A model generated the notes under the pieces. It was not told where the DNA came from. It made no database searches and saw only the letters and a program-made list of their open reading frames with translations. Both the position numbers and the translations under genes were made by a program. Shown piece after piece: positions 28,696 through 35,926 of a DNA stretch of 40,215 nt (within the stretch, counting starts at the first letter, position 1; each line of letters begins with the position of its first letter). The DNA is from Bacteroidales bacterium (lineage in GTDB: Bacteria; Bacteroidota; Bacteroidia; Bacteroidales; WCHB1-69): contig JAFXTE010000016.1 in the NCBI GenBank assembly GCA_017525245.1, positions 1-40,215 of the forward strand, read 5' to 3'.

Positions 28696-28723
28696 GGTTA
28701 TTGGTTATCGGTTATTGGTTATT
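28696..28723. repeat. Heptamer array GGTTATT
   Basis: Four 7-bp units (GGTTATT, GGTTATC, GGTTATT, GGTTATT) immediately upstream of the metH start. Confidence 0.75.
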
Positions 28724-28761
28724 GAAGCTTTACGTTAATAGTGCTTAGTGTATTGTTTAAA

Positions 28762-28853
28762 TTTCATCGTCTCATCGTTTCATCGTCTCATCGTTTCATC
28801 GTTTCATCGTCCTTCATCGTCTCATCGTTTCATCGTTTTTCATCGTCTCATCG
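28762..28853. repeat. Octamer array TTTCATCG/TCTCATCG overlapping a gene 3' end
   Basis: Eleven or so 8-10-bp units. The right part (28814-28853) lies inside the end of the reactivation gene and encodes its tail DETMKNDETMRR. The complementary GATGAA array at 4470-4531 is the same repeat type. Confidence 0.85.
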
Positions 28854-29551
28854 TGATAGCACGTCGTTCCCCGACGCCGATATGCGCAACTCTCACGCGC
28901 CACGCACCCCGCGCAGCTTTTCCGGCCGTCGCCGCCGATGCGCACGATGCCCGTCATCGACTTCATCGGGATCATCAGCCCCGAGTCGAGGAAGCTGATG
29001 CCGATCTTGTTGGCTTTCACCAAATTGGCAATTCTGAGGTTGTCCTCCAACGGGGTGCCTTGGTAGCCCGGACAGAACCGGAACCCCAACGAAGGGTAGG
29101 GGAGTGCCTTCTCGAACTCATCGGCTTTGCGCTCGATCCAGACCCCGGCGGTGGCGTCGAAGACCACCGCGTAGGCCATGTCCTCCATCTGCAGCCGTTT
29201 CAGCCGCCTATCGACCGCGATGCCGATAGTCGTGGCGCAAAGCAGGTAACCCTCCGAACCGTGTAGGTACTCCATATATGCCGGGTGCGCTAACATGAAC
29301 TCCTGCGGGTAGTCGTAGGAGGCATACACGTACTTGAACTCGGCCAATTCTTCAACTTCACGCAAAGCACGGTCAATTAAGCGCTCGGTGTGCTCGTCCA
29401 CAATTGTTTCCCCCGATTGTTGTAGAGACGTTTCCTGAAACGTCTCTCGAATAACAGGATGAGTTTTTGGAGACGTTTCAGGAAACGTCTCTACGGGGGA
29501 GGTCGGTTCATTGACGGAGTATCCCAAATATTTTAGAATTTCCCGCTTCAT
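28814..29551 (-). CDS. Stand-alone methionine synthase reactivation (AdoMet-binding) domain protein
   Basis: 245 residues. Matches the B12-dependent methionine synthase activation domain: FRFCPGYQGTPLEDN is the AdoMet-loop region, followed by KIGISFLDSGLMIPMKSMTGIVRIG. This domain reductively remethylates inactive cob(II)alamin using AdoMet and works in trans with a short MetH such as the one encoded downstream (family knowledge). A Cys cluster, CAGCVARESC, precedes the C-terminus and may bind a metal (inference). The ATG overlaps the metF stop (TAATG), implying translational coupling. Odd features: residues about 20-43 (ETFPETS and ETFQETS) are encoded by two REP-like palindrome halves, and the last ~12 residues are encoded by an octamer array. 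Confidence 0.88.
   Translation of the reverse strand: MKREILKYLGYSVNEPTSPVETFPETSPKTHPVIRETFQETSLQQSGETIVDEHTERLIDRALREVEELAEFKYVYASYDYPQEFMLAHPAYMEYLHGSEGYLLCATTIGIAVDRRLKRLQMEDMAYAVVFDATAGVWIERKADEFEKALPYPSLGFRFCPGYQGTPLEDNLRIANLVKANKIGISFLDSGLMIPMKSMTGIVRIGGDGRKSCAGCVARESCAYRRRGTTCYHDETMKNDETMRR
29422..29494. repeat. Pair of REP-like palindromes inside the reactivation gene
   Basis: 29422-29449 begins GTAGAGACG and folds with an 11-bp stem (AGAGACGTTTC/GAAACGTCTCT). 29469-29494 ends CGTCTCTAC and folds with GAGACGTTTC/GAAACGTCTC. Each keeps one intact cap, left in the first and right in the second, so the two look like facing, partly trimmed copies. Both are in frame. Confidence 0.75.
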
Positions 29552-30429
29552 TACCGCAATTCCTTGTCTATCACGTGGTGGATGCGCTGGTAGATGTCAG
29601 CGGCCACCTTCGGATTGTTCATTGTGTAGATGTGGATGCCGTCGGCGTCGTTGGCCAGCAGCTCCAGTATCTGGCTGACACTGAATGCGATGCCGATTTC
29701 GAACATCGCTTCCTTGTCGTTGCGGAAACGTTCGAACAGTACTCGCAGCTCAAAAGGAATGGAGGCTCCGGCCATGTGCATGATCTTGTTGAACATGGTC
29801 GCGCTGGTGAGGGGCATGATGCCAGGGATGATGGGGATGGTGATGCCCATGGTGCGAGCAACCCGTTTGAGACGGTAATAATAGTTGTTGTCGTAGAACA
29901 GCTGCGTGATGAAAAACGACGCCCCCATGTCCTGTTTGACCTTCAGGTGGTGCAGGTCGTCATAGAGACTTTCGCTCTCGATGTGCCCTTCGGGATAGCA
30001 AGCGCCGCCCATGCAGAACTTGTGCGTGCTGCGCAGGTAAGCCATGAGCTCCGAGGCGTGCCGGAAACATTTCAGATAGCTTTCGGGAGAGTCGGCGGGC
30101 TTGTCACCGCGCAGGGCGAGGACGTTTTCTAGGCGCTCCTGTTCCAAGACGGCGGCCACCCGGTCCACATCCTCCTTGTCGAGGGAACCGCAGGTGAGGT
30201 GTACCAGCGGCTCGGCGCTTGTGTGTTCCTTGATGTATCGCGCCAGGTCGATAGTGTGTTGGCTGTTGTCGCCCGATGCCTTGAAAGTCACGCTGATGAA
30301 ATCAGGCCGGAACTGTTGCAGCTGGTCGATGGTGCGGTAAATGTCATCAAGGTCGCTGACTTCCGGTTTCGGCGGAAAGACCTCGAAGGAGAACGTTTTT
30401 TTTGTTCGTAATATGTCGCAAATACGCAT
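29551..30429 (-). CDS. metF: 5,10-methylenetetrahydrofolate reductase
   Basis: 292 residues, the usual bacterial MetF length. Flavin-dependent reduction of methylene-THF to methyl-THF, the methyl donor for the MetH encoded downstream. Motifs: TFSFEVFPPKPE near the N-terminus (active-site Glu region), VHLTCGSLDKEDV, LALRGDKP, and GASFFITQLFYDN. The start is taken at 30429 (MRICDILRTKKTF). The frame extends to 30558, but that extension includes a 28-bp palindrome and lies beyond a -7 box at 30465-30472, so it is not likely coding. First gene of the metF-reactivase-metH operon. Confidence 0.95.
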   Translation of the reverse strand: MRICDILRTKKTFSFEVFPPKPEVSDLDDIYRTIDQLQQFRPDFISVTFKASGDNSQHTIDLARYIKEHTSAEPLVHLTCGSLDKEDVDRVAAVLEQERLENVLALRGDKPADSPESYLKCFRHASELMAYLRSTHKFCMGGACYPEGHIESESLYDDLHHLKVKQDMGASFFITQLFYDNNYYYRLKRVARTMGITIPIIPGIMPLTSATMFNKIMHMAGASIPFELRVLFERFRNDKEAMFEIGIAFSVSQILELLANDADGIHIYTMNNPKVAADIYQRIHHVIDKELR

Positions 30430-30464
30430 AGTTCGATTGTTTACATCTGAAATGTTTTTGGCTG

Positions 30465-30472
30465 CAAATGTA
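30465..30472 (-). promoter_or_regulatory. -7 promoter box (TACATTTG, minus strand) of the metF operon
   Basis: CAAATGTA on the plus strand reads TACATTTG on the minus strand, 35 nt before the metF ATG. The -33 element is not evident. No recognisable SAM or cobalamin riboswitch lies between here and the start. Confidence 0.55.
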
Positions 30473-30512
30473 CATAAATTACGAATATACACAGACAGAT
30501 AAAATTGACGCT

Positions 30513-30540
30513 GTAGAGACGTTTCATGAAACGTCTCTAC
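30513..30540. repeat. 28-bp perfect GTAG-capped palindrome upstream of metF
   Basis: GTAGAGACGTTTCA followed by its exact reverse complement. Same class as 11267, 15383 and the pair at 29422-29494. The rest of the 30430-30742 divergent spacer holds the two promoters and no gene. Confidence 0.85.
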
Positions 30541-30713
30541 AATTTCGGAAAGGTACAAAATTTCAGCATATTATTTCTCTTGACAATGCCGTGGCGATAG
30601 GGACATGATTTGTACACGAAGCAATCTGTATTTTTATAGATCATACTCTGTTTAAGTATCTTTCAAAATTAAAAAAAATTTTTCTATTACTAAATATTGA
30701 ATGAAATTTTTAT

Positions 30714-30721
30714 TATTTTTG
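30714..30721 (+). promoter_or_regulatory. -7 promoter box (TATTTTTG) of the VapBC-like operon
   Basis: TAnnTTTG match followed by CAG, 21 nt before the antitoxin ATG at 30743. A TTG at 30697 is too close to be a standard -33 element. Confidence 0.55.
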
Positions 30722-30742
30722 CAGTTCATAAAACAAATTATT

Positions 30743-30883
30743 ATGGCACCGAAAAAAGTAAAAAAAGAGAGCCCAAAAGCAACGGGCAAAAAGACCAGAA
30801 GGAAGACGGATCTTGCCGGGATTATTGGTATTTTCAAAGATAGAATCCATTATAAGGACGATTCGATTTTCAATCTGGGATAA
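30743..30883 (+). CDS. Putative minimal antitoxin of the VapBC-like pair
   Basis: 46 residues: a Lys/Arg-rich N-terminus (MAPKKVKKESPKATGKKTRRK) and a short hydrophobic/acidic C-terminus (DLAGIIGIFKDRIHYKDD). No ordinary AbrB, MetJ/Arc or Phd DNA-binding domain fits. The basic end could contact nucleic acid and the C-terminus could wrap the toxin (inference). Its stop overlaps the toxin start (TAATG), the usual antitoxin-toxin order. The start is placed at 30743 because the longer frame from 30701 begins before the promoter box. Confidence 0.65.
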   Translation: MAPKKVKKESPKATGKKTRRKTDLAGIIGIFKDRIHYKDDSIFNLG

Positions 30884-31278
30884 TGCGACGATATTTATTG
30901 GATACATGCACCCTGATTTGGATGTTAAAGGATGACCCGAGAATCAAAGGTGTAAAGGAGGATATTGATTGCTATCAGGGCGACTATGCCATTTCGGTAG
31001 AGTCCATAAAGGAGTTTGTCTATTTGATTCAGAGTGGAAAAATTAAAACGGATATATCTTTTGATGAATTAATGACTGCGTTGGATGACAAGCACATACT
31101 TATTTATAAATATGATAGAGGAACGTTGAGGGTCCTTTCGGAGTTGCCTTTCTTCAAAAAACATCAAGATCCATCAGATCGCGTGATAATAGCTAATGCC
31201 ATAGCTGACAATAGGATACTCATATCTGGAGATCATAACTTTACGCTGTACAAAGACCTCAATCTAATGATGGTCTAA
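30883..31278 (+). CDS. PIN-domain ribonuclease toxin, VapC-like
   Basis: 131 residues, the usual PIN-toxin length. Acidic active-site candidates: D7 (MRRYLLDTC), E44 (VESIKEF), D96/D99 in the HQDPSDRVIIANA motif, and D117 in RILISGD. The H-x-DP-x-DR form places it with the Sll0205-like PIN branch. PIN toxins are Mg-dependent ribonucleases that cut tRNA or rRNA; the target here is unknown. Translation is coupled to the small upstream gene through a TAATG overlap. Confidence 0.88.
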   Translation: MRRYLLDTCTLIWMLKDDPRIKGVKEDIDCYQGDYAISVESIKEFVYLIQSGKIKTDISFDELMTALDDKHILIYKYDRGTLRVLSELPFFKKHQDPSDRVIIANAIADNRILISGDHNFTLYKDLNLMMV

Positions 31279-31309
31279 AAGTCGATTCAGGGAACGTATC
31301 TGCTAATTG

Positions 31310-31339
31310 TTGTGTGATAATGTTTTTTTTGTAACTTTG
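31310..31339 (+). promoter_or_regulatory. Promoter of tpiA
   Basis: TTG at 31310-31312, a 19-nt spacer, then TAACTTTG at 31332-31339 followed by CC. A full match to the Bacteroidetes -33/-7 layout, 64 nt before the ATG. Confidence 0.75.
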
Positions 31340-31403
31340 CCTCATTATTCCAAGTATATTTTTAAGTTTTTAACGAAAAGCAAATCAAATAATTATAATC
31401 ATC

Positions 31404-32189
31404 ATGATGAAACCTAAGATTGTTATCGGAAACTGGAAAATGAACAAGGACTTCGAAGAGGCTGAAGACCTTATCACCAAAATTGAAGAAGAACTGGCTG
31501 ATTATCAGCTGCAGACGGAGGTCGTGCTGTGTCCGCCGGCTGTGTATGCCGAACTGGTCACCGACCACGCCAGTCTGGAGGAGAGTCGTTTCTATGCCGG
31601 TCTCCAGAACGTGAGCGAGTTCCCGAACGGCGCCTACACGGGTGAGATTTCCGCCGAGATGCTCGCCTCCATGGAAGTCGATTTCTGCATCGTGGGACAC
31701 AGCGAACGCCGCAAGTTTTTCGGCGAGACCGACGAGATTGTCCTCAAGAAGATGCACCGTCTGTTGGACAACCAGATTGTTCCGGTGATGTGCTGCGGCG
31801 AGACCCTCGAGGAACGTAAGGCCGGCAAGCACTTCGAGGTGGTTGGCAAGCAGATTGAAGCCACCATCTGTACGCTCACTCCTGAAGAGCTGGAGCGCAC
31901 CATGATCGCTTACGAACCCATCTGGGCCATCGGCACTGGCGAGACCGCCACGCCCGCGCAGGCACAGGAGATGCTCGCGTTCATCCGCTCCCTCATCGAG
32001 AAGAAGTTTGGCACCGAACACGCCATTTCCACCTACATCCTCTACGGTGGCAGCTGCAACGCCAAGAACGCCCTCGAACTCTTCTCCCAACCCGATGTCG
32101 ATGGCGGTCTCATCGGTGGCGCCTCCCTCAAACCCGAGGATTTCGTCAAGATCATCGAGGCGGCCGAAACGGTGATCAAGGATAATTAG
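31404..32189 (+). CDS. tpiA: Triosephosphate isomerase
   Basis: 261 residues with the first ATG; a second ATG follows immediately at 31407. Interconverts dihydroxyacetone phosphate and glyceraldehyde 3-phosphate in the cytoplasm. Catalytic set visible: N10 and K12 (GNWKMN), H99 (VGHSERR), E171 (AYEPIWAIGTG), then YGGSCNAKNA and GGLIGGASLK for phosphate binding. Own promoter at 31310. The stop codon runs straight into the GGACTGA heptamer array; the PorE-like gene starts 88 nt later with no clear promoter. Confidence 0.97.
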   Translation: MMKPKIVIGNWKMNKDFEEAEDLITKIEEELADYQLQTEVVLCPPAVYAELVTDHASLEESRFYAGLQNVSEFPNGAYTGEISAEMLASMEVDFCIVGHSERRKFFGETDEIVLKKMHRLLDNQIVPVMCCGETLEERKAGKHFEVVGKQIEATICTLTPEELERTMIAYEPIWAIGTGETATPAQAQEMLAFIRSLIEKKFGTEHAISTYILYGGSCNAKNALELFSQPDVDGGLIGGASLKPEDFVKIIEAAETVIKDN

Positions 32190-32264
32190 GACTGAGGACT
32201 GAGGACTGTGGACTGAGGACTGTGGACTGGACTTAATATCCCCCAAGTCTCAAGTCTCAAGTCT
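32189..32264. repeat. Two heptamer arrays, GGACTGA and CAAGTCT
   Basis: 32189-32229 holds six GGACTGA/GGACTGT-type units, starting within the tpiA stop codon. 32244-32264 holds three perfect CAAGTCT units just before the next gene. Confidence 0.9.
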
Positions 32265-32277
32265 CAAAAAAAAACAA

Positions 32278-34296
32278 ATGAATCGCTTCTTGCTCATATT
32301 GTTCGTGTTATGCCTCGGCATCACCTGCGCGGGCTACGCGCAGGACGATGATCCGTGCAAGCAGACTATGGACAAGAACAGCGAGAAGATTTTCAAGAAA
32401 GCGAGGGATTTTCACAAGTCGGGAAAAAAGGAGGAGGCTTACGAACTCTATGAGGAGATCCTTGCCGACCATCCTGAATACCTCGACGTGAACTATTACT
32501 ATGCGTTGGGGTATTATCTCTCCTTGCAGGATAACCAGTTCATGTCCAAACGGAGTGACAAGTCCGATGTGACCAAGGCGTTGGCGGCCTTCAACCGCAT
32601 CTTCGAGGTATGCCCGTATTTCAAGCCATACTGCAACCTCTACGCCGCCCGCATCGCCTATTTCAACGAGAAGTATTCGGAGGCGGTGAAGTTCGCGGGC
32701 ATCATTGTGGATAATCCAGATCTGTTCCCCGATGCGAAAGATGCCGACAAGATTAAGGAGGCTCAGCTGATTCTGAGGAAAGCCGTTTTCTATGACAACA
32801 TCCTCAACCATCCGGTGCCATTCGACCCGCATCCGGTGCCGAACATCTCCACCAAGGCGGATGAGTATCTCGGCACGCTTTCGCCCGACGGACAGCTCTT
32901 TTACTTCACCCGTCGCCAAATGGTGGCGGACAATTCTCCCTTTGGACAAGGAGGGACTGTGAGCAAGGAGTTTTTCAGCCATAGTGTCAGGAAGGATGGG
33001 AGGTTTGATAGTGGCGAACCTTTGCCTCTTCCGTTCAACCGAGCGGAAGGGGAGGGAAGCCCTGCCATCAATCTTACCAACGACCTGCTGATTTTCACCC
33101 AGCGGCATACGGTGAAGCTGCAAAACACCAATTATCCGAACTACGACCTCTACTATTCCGAGTACGACGGGTTTGAGTGGTCGGCACCGAAACCGTTGCC
33201 GGGCAAGATCAACCGTAACGACTCGTGGGAGTCGCAGCCCTCGCTCAGCTCCGACGGCAAAGTTCTCTTCTTCGCCAGCGACCGGCCGGGCGGCTATGGC
33301 GGCTCCGACATCTGGTATGCCACCCGCAAGAGCGATGGCTCTTGGAGTGACCCCATCAACATGGGACCCACGATCAACACCACCAAGAACGAGCGCTCAC
33401 CGTTCCTCCACACCGACAGCAAAACGCTCTATTTTTCCTCCAACGGTCACGATGGTCTCGGTGGGCAGGATGTCTTCTATTCCAAACTTGACCCCAAAAA
33501 GCGGTGGACGGAGCCTGTTAACATCGGCTATCCCATTAATACCGAGAACGATGAGGTCGATTTCTTCGTTAGTCTTGATGGTAAGACGGGCTATTTCTCC
33601 TCCAACAACTACGGCGATCAGGACTGGAACATCTACCAGTTTGAGTTGTATGAGGAGGCGCGTCCGCACACGATGGTCATCGTGAAGGGCAAGGTCACCG
33701 CCGACGAGGGCGACTTGGAGAATGCTGTGGTCGAGATTCGCGACACCAATGCGAATGTCGTCGCCACGGGCATCGTCAGCGCGACGCAGGGCAAGTATGC
33801 CGTGGCGACTGAAGTGCATCACGATAACCCGCAACCGCTGATCCTGAATGTGAAGAAGGAAGGATATTCTTTTGATACGCAAATTATTAAGCCAGAGGAT
33901 ATTACAGAGGAGGTTATAGAGAAAGATGCCGAAGTGAAGGCCGTGGAGACCGGCAAAGTGTGCGACTTGCGCGACATCTACTATGAGACCAACGACTACA
34001 GTCTGACCCAGGAGTCGAAAATGTTGTTGGCCCTCTTTATTGAGTTTTTGAAAGAGAATCCTACCGTGAAGGTGGAGATTCAGGGCCATACGGACAATAT
34101 AGGCAATGATGCGGATAATCTGCTGCTCTCCGAACAACGTGCCAAGTCGGTGTATGACTATGTGATAGGGCAGGGGATTGGTGCTAACCGTTTGAGATAC
34201 AAGGGGTACGGTGAGTCAAGTCCGATTGCTTCCAATAATACCGAGGCTGGGCGCGCCAAGAACCGCAGAACCGTTTTCTTGATTTATGAAAAATAG
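32278..34296 (+). CDS. porE: PorE-like protein: TPR, beta-propeller, carboxypeptidase-regulatory and OmpA domains
   Basis: 672 residues, close to P. gingivalis PorE (PG1058), with the same domain order. Signal peptide about 1-21. TPR-type helices (about 30-150). PD40/WD40-like propeller repeats (about 190-460; LSPDGQLFYFTRRQ, LSSDGKVLFFASDRPGGYGG, LYFSSNGHDGLGGQDVFYS). A CarboxypepD_reg-like domain (about 465-545). An OmpA C-terminal peptidoglycan-binding domain (about 560-672; EIQGHTDNIGNDADN, LSEQRAKSV, GRAKNRRTVF). PorE is thought to tie the T9SS to peptidoglycan. Other Bacteroidetes OmpA proteins share this plan, so the symbol is tentative. It overlaps murC by 11 nt. Confidence 0.8.
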   Translation: MNRFLLILFVLCLGITCAGYAQDDDPCKQTMDKNSEKIFKKARDFHKSGKKEEAYELYEEILADHPEYLDVNYYYALGYYLSLQDNQFMSKRSDKSDVTKALAAFNRIFEVCPYFKPYCNLYAARIAYFNEKYSEAVKFAGIIVDNPDLFPDAKDADKIKEAQLILRKAVFYDNILNHPVPFDPHPVPNISTKADEYLGTLSPDGQLFYFTRRQMVADNSPFGQGGTVSKEFFSHSVRKDGRFDSGEPLPLPFNRAEGEGSPAINLTNDLLIFTQRHTVKLQNTNYPNYDLYYSEYDGFEWSAPKPLPGKINRNDSWESQPSLSSDGKVLFFASDRPGGYGGSDIWYATRKSDGSWSDPINMGPTINTTKNERSPFLHTDSKTLYFSSNGHDGLGGQDVFYSKLDPKKRWTEPVNIGYPINTENDEVDFFVSLDGKTGYFSSNNYGDQDWNIYQFELYEEARPHTMVIVKGKVTADEGDLENAVVEIRDTNANVVATGIVSATQGKYAVATEVHHDNPQPLILNVKKEGYSFDTQIIKPEDITEEVIEKDAEVKAVETGKVCDLRDIYYETNDYSLTQESKMLLALFIEFLKENPTVKVEIQGHTDNIGNDADNLLLSEQRAKSVYDYVIGQGIGANRLRYKGYGESSPIASNNTEAGRAKNRRTVFLIYEK

Positions 34297-35617
34297 AACC
34301 ATCTACTTTTTGGGAATCGGAGGCATCGGGATGAGTGCCTTGGCGCAGTATTTCCTGCAGCGCTGCGACACTGTTTGCGGTTACGACCTGACCCCTTCCG
34401 CCGTCACCGAGATGCTGCAGCGCAAAGGGGCGGATGTCCATTTCGAGGGTGATGTAGCGAAGATTCCGTCCGAGCTTGATTTCGTGGTCGTGACCCCTGC
34501 CGTCCCGAAGGATTTTGTTGAGTACCAGTATCTTATTGACAAGGGTGTGCCGATGTACAAGCGTTCGCAGGTGTTAGGGCACATTACGGACGAGCTGCGG
34601 ACATTGGCGGTGGCCGGCACGCACGGCAAGACCACCACCACCTCGATGATCGCCCATCTGCTCTATCCCGAGCAGCCGTTGGCCGCTTTCATCGGGGGTA
34701 TTTCCAAAAACCTGAACGACAACTACGTATGCAGTCCAAATCCTAATACTGCTGTGGTTGAGGCCGACGAGTTCGACCGCTCTTTCCTGACGCTGCATCC
34801 GGAAGTCTCCGTCATCACCTCCATGGATGCCGACCATCTGGACATCTACCGCGATGTGGAAGACTTGCGCGGCGCTTTCCGGCAGTTTGCCTCCCAGACT
34901 ATCCGCGCGGTTATTGTGGAGGAAGCTGTGGCGCAGTTTATCAACCATCCCGGGAAAAGGGTTTACGGCACCAGCGCACAATGTGACTATTATGCATATA
35001 ACATTGACTATCAGCAAGAAATATCGACATTCTCATTGCATACGCCCAATGGGGAAATTGAAGATTTGGCGTTGCCGGCACACGGGATCTACAACGTGTT
35101 GAATTCCACTGCCGCCATTGCTGCCGTGCTGGAGGCTTTCCCGGATATGCCAATTGATCATGTCCGTCAGAAAATCAGTACGTTTGCGGGGGTAAAGCGT
35201 CGTTTTGACTATATTGTGCGGCGAGAGGACTTCGTCTATATCGATGATTATGCGCACCATCCCAACGAGATGCGCTCGTTCATTACAGCGGTGCGGGAAA
35301 TATATCCCGGAAAGGTGATTTGTGGGGTTTTCCAACCGCATCTATACACCCGCACCCGCGACTTCGCGGATGATTTCGCCGCCGCCCTCGATCTCCTCGA
35401 CCGTGTCATCCTGCTGCCCATCTATCCTGCCCGCGAGAAACCTATTGAGGGCATCACTTCGGAGTTCCTGCTCCAGAAGATGACCATCGCCGACAAGCGA
35501 GTGCTCCAGAAAACAGAACTGTTGCCGTATTTGCAAGCTCACCGCCCCGATGTTCTCCTTACTATCGGCGCCGGCGACATCGATCGCCTCATTCCTCAGT
35601 TGGCTGTTGGCTGTTAG
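34286..35617 (+). CDS. murC: UDP-N-acetylmuramate--L-alanine ligase
   Basis: 443 residues. ATP-dependent addition of L-Ala to UDP-MurNAc in the cytoplasm, the first peptide step of peptidoglycan synthesis. N-terminal nucleotide-fold motif FLGIGGIGMSALA, ATP P-loop GTHGKTTT from 111, the EADEFDRSFL segment, and the Mur-ligase C-terminal motif YIDDYAHHPNEM. Starts inside the end of the PorE-like gene (11-nt overlap), implying translational coupling. It stands alone here rather than in a mur/dcw cluster. The last five residues, LAVGC, are encoded by the first units of a TTGGCTG heptamer array. Confidence 0.96.
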   Translation: MKNRTIYFLGIGGIGMSALAQYFLQRCDTVCGYDLTPSAVTEMLQRKGADVHFEGDVAKIPSELDFVVVTPAVPKDFVEYQYLIDKGVPMYKRSQVLGHITDELRTLAVAGTHGKTTTTSMIAHLLYPEQPLAAFIGGISKNLNDNYVCSPNPNTAVVEADEFDRSFLTLHPEVSVITSMDADHLDIYRDVEDLRGAFRQFASQTIRAVIVEEAVAQFINHPGKRVYGTSAQCDYYAYNIDYQQEISTFSLHTPNGEIEDLALPAHGIYNVLNSTAAIAAVLEAFPDMPIDHVRQKISTFAGVKRRFDYIVRREDFVYIDDYAHHPNEMRSFITAVREIYPGKVICGVFQPHLYTRTRDFADDFAAALDLLDRVILLPIYPAREKPIEGITSEFLLQKMTIADKRVLQKTELLPYLQAHRPDVLLTIGAGDIDRLIPQLAVGC

Positions 35618-35683
35618 CTGTTGGCTGTTGGCTGTTGGCTGTTGGCTGTTGGCTGTTGGCTGTTGGCTGTTGGCTGTTGGCTG
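35600..35683. repeat. Twelve-unit heptamer array TTGGCTG overlapping the murC 3' end
   Basis: 84 bp of twelve TTGGCTG units, one of them TTAGCTG. The first units encode the murC C-terminus. Shorter heptamer-like strings (CTGCTCA, TCAACAC) follow to about 35740. Confidence 0.95.
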
Positions 35684-35789
35684 TCATGTCAGTTATCGGT
35701 TATTACCTGCTCACTGCTCACTAATACTCAACACTCAAAAGTTAAAAAATTTTATTAAAAAAAAGCGCAAGTGTTATTGTAACTTTTTG

Positions 35790-35797
35790 TATTTTTG
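35790..35797 (+). promoter_or_regulatory. -7 promoter box (TATTTTTG) of the right-edge giant gene
   Basis: TAnnTTTG match followed by CAGCG, giving a leader of about 120 nt to the ATG at 35927. An 18-codon frame at 35815-35871 sits in the leader; nothing else supports it as a gene. Confidence 0.55.
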
Positions 35798-35926
35798 CAG
35801 CGTAAATTGTATAATGCGTATTTTGCTGAATTGTAGCTATTTGAAAATGTTAAAAACTATTAATGCTTGATAATACGTGGAGAAAGATTTGTTGAAGAAA
35901 TAATATAATGTTATAAATATTTAGAT

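Noticed and set aside
28741-29266. Plus-strand frames of 85 and 172 residues
   Set aside because: Generated by the TTTCATCG array and antisense to the MetH reactivation gene.
30430-30558. 43-residue N-terminal extension of MetF
   Set aside because: It contains the -7 box and the 28-bp palindrome and precedes the conserved MetF N-terminus.
30430-30560. SAM or cobalamin riboswitch before the metF-metH operon
   Set aside because: No B12-box-like or SAM-core sequence seen; the leader from the -7 box is only about 30 nt.
35600-35683. CRISPR array
   Set aside because: The 7-bp units are contiguous with no spacers, so this is a simple tandem array. No cas genes are nearby.
35815-35871. 18-codon leader peptide before the giant right-edge gene
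   Set aside because: Possible but supported only by an ATG and stop; no attenuator-like hairpins or codon bias.
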